Of a stretch of 64,000 nucleotides of DNA, positions 60,863 to 64,000 are shown one piece after another. Each line of letters begins with the position of its first letter. Position 1 is the first letter of the stretch. Both the position numbers and the translations under genes were made by a program. This stretch comes from Zingiber officinale (Eukaryota > Streptophyta > Magnoliopsida > Zingiberales > Zingiberaceae), in contig NC_055989.1 in NCBI RefSeq assembly GCF_018446385.1, forward strand, positions 134,319,004 through 134,383,003. The letters are read 5' to 3'. The notes under the pieces were generated by a model, which made no database searches, had not been told where the DNA came from, and saw nothing but the letters and a program-made list of their open reading frames with translations.

Positions 60863-61873
60863 ATCTCTTCCTTTTTTATTATTGACAATCCATTTAAGTT
60901 AGGTAATAACTAAGAATATGGATAAATGAGATTTAAACTCCCCCTTCATTTAAGCTCACCGTAAAGTTTAAAAAATTTCAACTTATGACTTAAACAAAAA
61001 TTGACTAACTTAAATACTAAGTTCTCCCCCTTTGTTACTCATGAAAGATATAAAATGGGATTTAGGTAACAAAATATTTAAATTGATTCAACCACTATCA
61101 ATCTACTGAAGATCTTGTTTTGAGAGATCTGACATAGTTGATTATGACTTAAAACATGTTATATTCAAAAATTGAATATCTACATTTCATCAAGAAATAA
61201 TAGGATATTTATCATTCATACGAAAATAATTTAGAAGATTATACTATATGAATGCCTTATATGAACTTGCAATCACCACAAACATGATTTGCAATAAATG
61301 TGATTTCTACAAGTCAAGGGGATTACACATTGTATATCAAACATTCTTTTCTAAGGGGAGTCACAATGCTCTTAGTATAAGTTGATGGTAAGAGTGATGG
61401 AAATGGTATGACTCTCTCTAAGCAAGATGTCATTATCTCCCAATAGAAATATGTTGCAAGGCAATATGCAAACAAGTAAGTACTCAAATAGACCCAAATC
61501 TAAAACTTGGAATGGTAGAGAAAGATGACATAGTAGATAAGGAAATATATCTATGACTGACAGTAGGAAAACTTATTTATCTATCTCATACACCACCAGA
61601 CATAACAAACATAGTTAGTGTGATTTTTTTTTTTAATTCATGAATAAGATAAAAGAATCTCATTTGTAGGAAACTCATTGAGCATTATAGTATATCAAAT
61701 GAACACTAGGAAAGGGAAATCTATTTAAAAGATATGAAGGAGCAATAAACAACATGTGATAGTATAGTTGAGTGTATAAATAGAATTTTGAGAAATGACT
61801 CAGGGTGTGTGAACTGCGTTGGTTAAAGATCAACTTATAAGACTCGAGAATCAACTAGGAAGTCTCAATGAGA

Positions 61874-62110
61874 CTTTATTGTGATGATAAGTTTGCTATT
61901 AGCATAGGTCACAATTCAGTACAATATAATCAAACAAGCACATTGAAATTGATAGACATTTTATTAAGGAGACTAGAGAGTTAGTTAATTTAGGTATTTA
62001 CACATGGACAACTTGCAGACACAATTACTAAAGAGTTAAGTAGCTCAATATTTCAAAGTATTGTATTCAAGTTGAAAATCATAAATATCTATTCAACACC
62101 CGGATGGGAG
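61874..62110 (+). pseudogene. Relict copia RNase H C-terminal fragment (plus strand)
   Basis: Reads LYCDDKFAISIGHNSVQ, then after a frame change KHIEIDRHFIKE, then the decayed LADTITKELSS block and FKLKIINIYS. This is the copia RNase H tail of a lineage other than SIRE (Ale/Retrofit or Tork style). It is followed by GGATGGGAG and TGTGGAAAAATATATTTTG, a likely polypurine tract and LTR start. Confidence 0.65.
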
Positions 62111-62149
62111 TGTGGAAAAATATATTTTGTAACCATTGTATAGGCTAAA

Positions 62150-63264
62150 AATATTCTATAAAGTTTTTTAATGTTTTTAAATTATTAGAAAAATGTATTA
62201 TTTAATAAAGAATAAGTCATATTATTAATCTATTAAAGGGATTAAGATCCTATGCACTTGACAATCTTTTAATTAATGCAATTTCTGATTTTCCTCTAGT
62301 AATTAGAAAGAATGTTGGTGATGGGATTATATGTTATCAATATTAATAGTTTTAAGAAGAAAACAAACAACATTTTACCTAAGGGTGTACCCAACTTTTG
62401 AGAATTACCAAAGGGAGGACCAAACTTTAGTTTTTACCAACAGTTGCATTTCTTAAAATATCCTTCCCGCCTATTTTAGGCCTAACTTAAAGGGAAAAAA
62501 TAATTTTTCATATTTAAACCAAACCAAATTGAACATAACCGAACTAGATCAAGGAAAACAAACTTAATTATTTCATCAAGGATTTTCATACAAAAGACCC
62601 CAAATTGCTTAATTTTAAAAAAAATAAATCATGTCAATGAACTCATAATCATATTTTTATTTTCAATTTTTAAACTTTAATAAAAAAAAATTTTAAAAAA
62701 TAAAAAGAGGGTTAATAAAAAGTAAAAAATCTTTAAAATATTTATTATTTTTCTATATTTTAATATCTAATTACAAGAGAATAAGGAAAATGAAACAAGA
62801 TTAATAAAAGAAAAAATAAACAATAAAATAATAAAATAATAAAATAAAACTTAGTTATTTCATCCATAACTTTCATACAAAAGTCATTAATGACCTTAAA
62901 ACCCTAAGATTTTATATCAAATTAATATTTGTTCAATTTGAATAGCTATAGAAGTTTTGATCAAAAGTTTTTGATGACCTTAAAAGATATATTTTATTTT
63001 AAATTTACATTGTTACACTCATAGTGATCTCCTAATTTATATATATTTTTATTTTCAATTTTGGAGCTTTAAAAATAAAAAATAATTAAAATTACAAAAT
63101 TACAAAAGAATGTTAATAAAAATAAAAATGTTAAAAAATATTTTTTATTTGTTTAATTTTCTATCTTTTTAATAGCTAATTATATGAGAAAAACAGAAAT
63201 TGAAACAAAACTAATCTATAAAATAAAAATTTTAGTGATGCTTTGAGGTCAAAGCAACTCCACC
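62150..63264. other. Intergenic, very AT-rich DNA
   Basis: No gene was found. Long A/T-only words such as AATAAAATAATAAAATAATA near 62820 dominate. Two segments (about 62500-62770 and about 62850-63180) look alike, including CATAACTTTCATACAAAAG, and may be an old tandem duplication. Confidence 0.45.
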
Positions 63265-63269
63265 TTGGT

Positions 63270-63523
63270 GTCCGTGAGGTTATGGTGCAGCGGTAGAGTA
63301 TCCAAGCTGTCACCTAAATATCCGCAATTCGAGCCCCAGCTATGTCGAATTTGCAGGAATATTTCCTCCAAATAGGGCATGCAACTAAAGGATGCTGGGC
63401 TCTTGGGCTGCCCGCTACGAGCGCTTCCCGATTTACCCTGGTGATCAGTGGAAAATTTTCGTGGGACCGGGCCGATCATCCTAGGCTCGACGTTACCCAG
63501 CCTGATTAATCATTTTTTTTTGT
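63270..63523 (+). mobile_element. tRNA-like SINE
   Basis: A box A-like sequence (TTATGGTGCAGCGGTAGAGT, about 63280) and box B-like sequence (CAATTCGAGCCCC, about 63327) are followed by a GC-rich body (GGGCTCTTGGGCTGCCC) and a T run (about 63513-63521). It is GC-rich against AT-rich surroundings. A target duplication is not clear, so the exact ends are uncertain. Confidence 0.6.
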
Positions 63524-64000
63524 CATTGCAGCTGTACTTTGCTCCCAAGGTGGAAGATCAAGAGGTTTGGTCCAATTTATTTCTTCCATTCTCTTGAGTC
63601 TCACCATGTACAAAAACTCTTAACCCCTATTAGTTTGAAGAAATTGTTCAAAAAAAAAAATAGTTTTTTATTTTACTTTAGGCACAATATTATATCTGGA
63701 GATAGACACCTCTGATTCACTGATTCACTATATGATAACATTCTTGCATTCTCCTTATCTTGTCCATGCTAAAGTTTTAGGATTCAAAAATCATTTAAAT
63801 CATTAATGAATTTTGATCAAAACTCATTGATAGACCTAAATAAATCAGATTAAGTCCAAACCATATATAATAGATTCCTTCCACTCCCTTGAGTCTTATC
63901 ATGCCTAAAAATTCTTGACTCATAACCCTCATCAATCTAGAGAAACTACTCATAAAATTTAGTCTTCTATACTTTTAGCACAATGTCATACATGGACCTA
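63524..64000. other. Intergenic DNA to the window end
   Basis: No gene was found. Two segments are alike (about 63566-63625 and about 63876-63950; both read TTCTTCCATTCTCTTGAGTC or similar), so an old local duplication is likely. Confidence 0.4.

Noticed and set aside
63270..63345. True tRNA gene
   Set aside because: Pol III boxes are present but the arms do not form a proper cloverleaf by eye, and a GC-rich body with a T tail follows, so a SINE head fits better.

Overview
The window is plant nuclear DNA. Evidence for this: a four-exon filament-like plant protein gene with canonical GT-AG introns, Ty1/copia retrotransposons primed by initiator tRNA-Met, U2 snRNA pseudogenes with a plant-type upstream element, and tRNA-like SINEs. 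The AT-rich intergenic DNA and the repeat style suggest a monocot, possibly Zingiberales; that placement is a guess from general impression, not something the sequence proves.

Layout. (1) Positions 1-33206 are a head-to-tail array of a non-autonomous, gag-only LTR retrotransposon (TR-GAG type, SIRE-like copia) on the minus strand. Six LTRs (about 1.6 kb each) alternate with internal regions of about 4.3 kb, so neighbouring copies share an LTR; the array runs off the left edge. Each internal region has a tRNA-Met primer site, one gag gene (about 596 codons, two CCHC zinc knuckles), a long non-coding 3' region and a polypurine tract, but no protease, integrase, reverse transcriptase or RNase H. 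Three of the six gag copies are open; three carry one-base frameshifts. (2) The array sits inside the 3' part of a decayed autonomous SIRE-like copia element on the same strand: RNase H 33994-34533, RT around 34769-35362, integrase and protease 36226-37033, gag 38280-39731, primer site 39997-40008 and 5' LTR 40011-41237. Its 3' LTR should lie left of the window. (3) Positions 41238-50300 are intergenic: a relict gag fragment at 44 kb, a tandemly duplicated block carrying U2 snRNA pseudogenes (47.1-49.3 kb), and a TIR transposon in one copy whose empty site is kept in the other copy. (4) Positions about 50500-56650 hold the one host protein gene, a filament-like plant protein (FPP, DUF869) on the plus strand, with a SINE in its second intron and a likely one-base frameshift near the C-terminus. 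(5) Positions 56650-64000 are intergenic: a relict SIRE gag, a relict 1.7-kb LTR with 228-bp tandem repeats, a plus-strand copia RNase H relict and a second SINE.

How the parts fit together. The gag-only element keeps what is needed in cis (LTR, primer site, polypurine tract) and a Gag, but needs reverse transcriptase and integrase from an autonomous relative of the kind it is inserted in. The half of each LTR nearest the polypurine tract is a chain of short stem-loops whose arms differ between neighbours yet still pair, with clusters of perfect GATCGATC palindromes. A further stem with equal spacer length and a compensatory pair is shared between the array element and the host copia. Most unit-to-unit differences fall in these structured, CTG/CAG-rich segments, which may reflect biology or read/assembly error and needs raw reads to decide.
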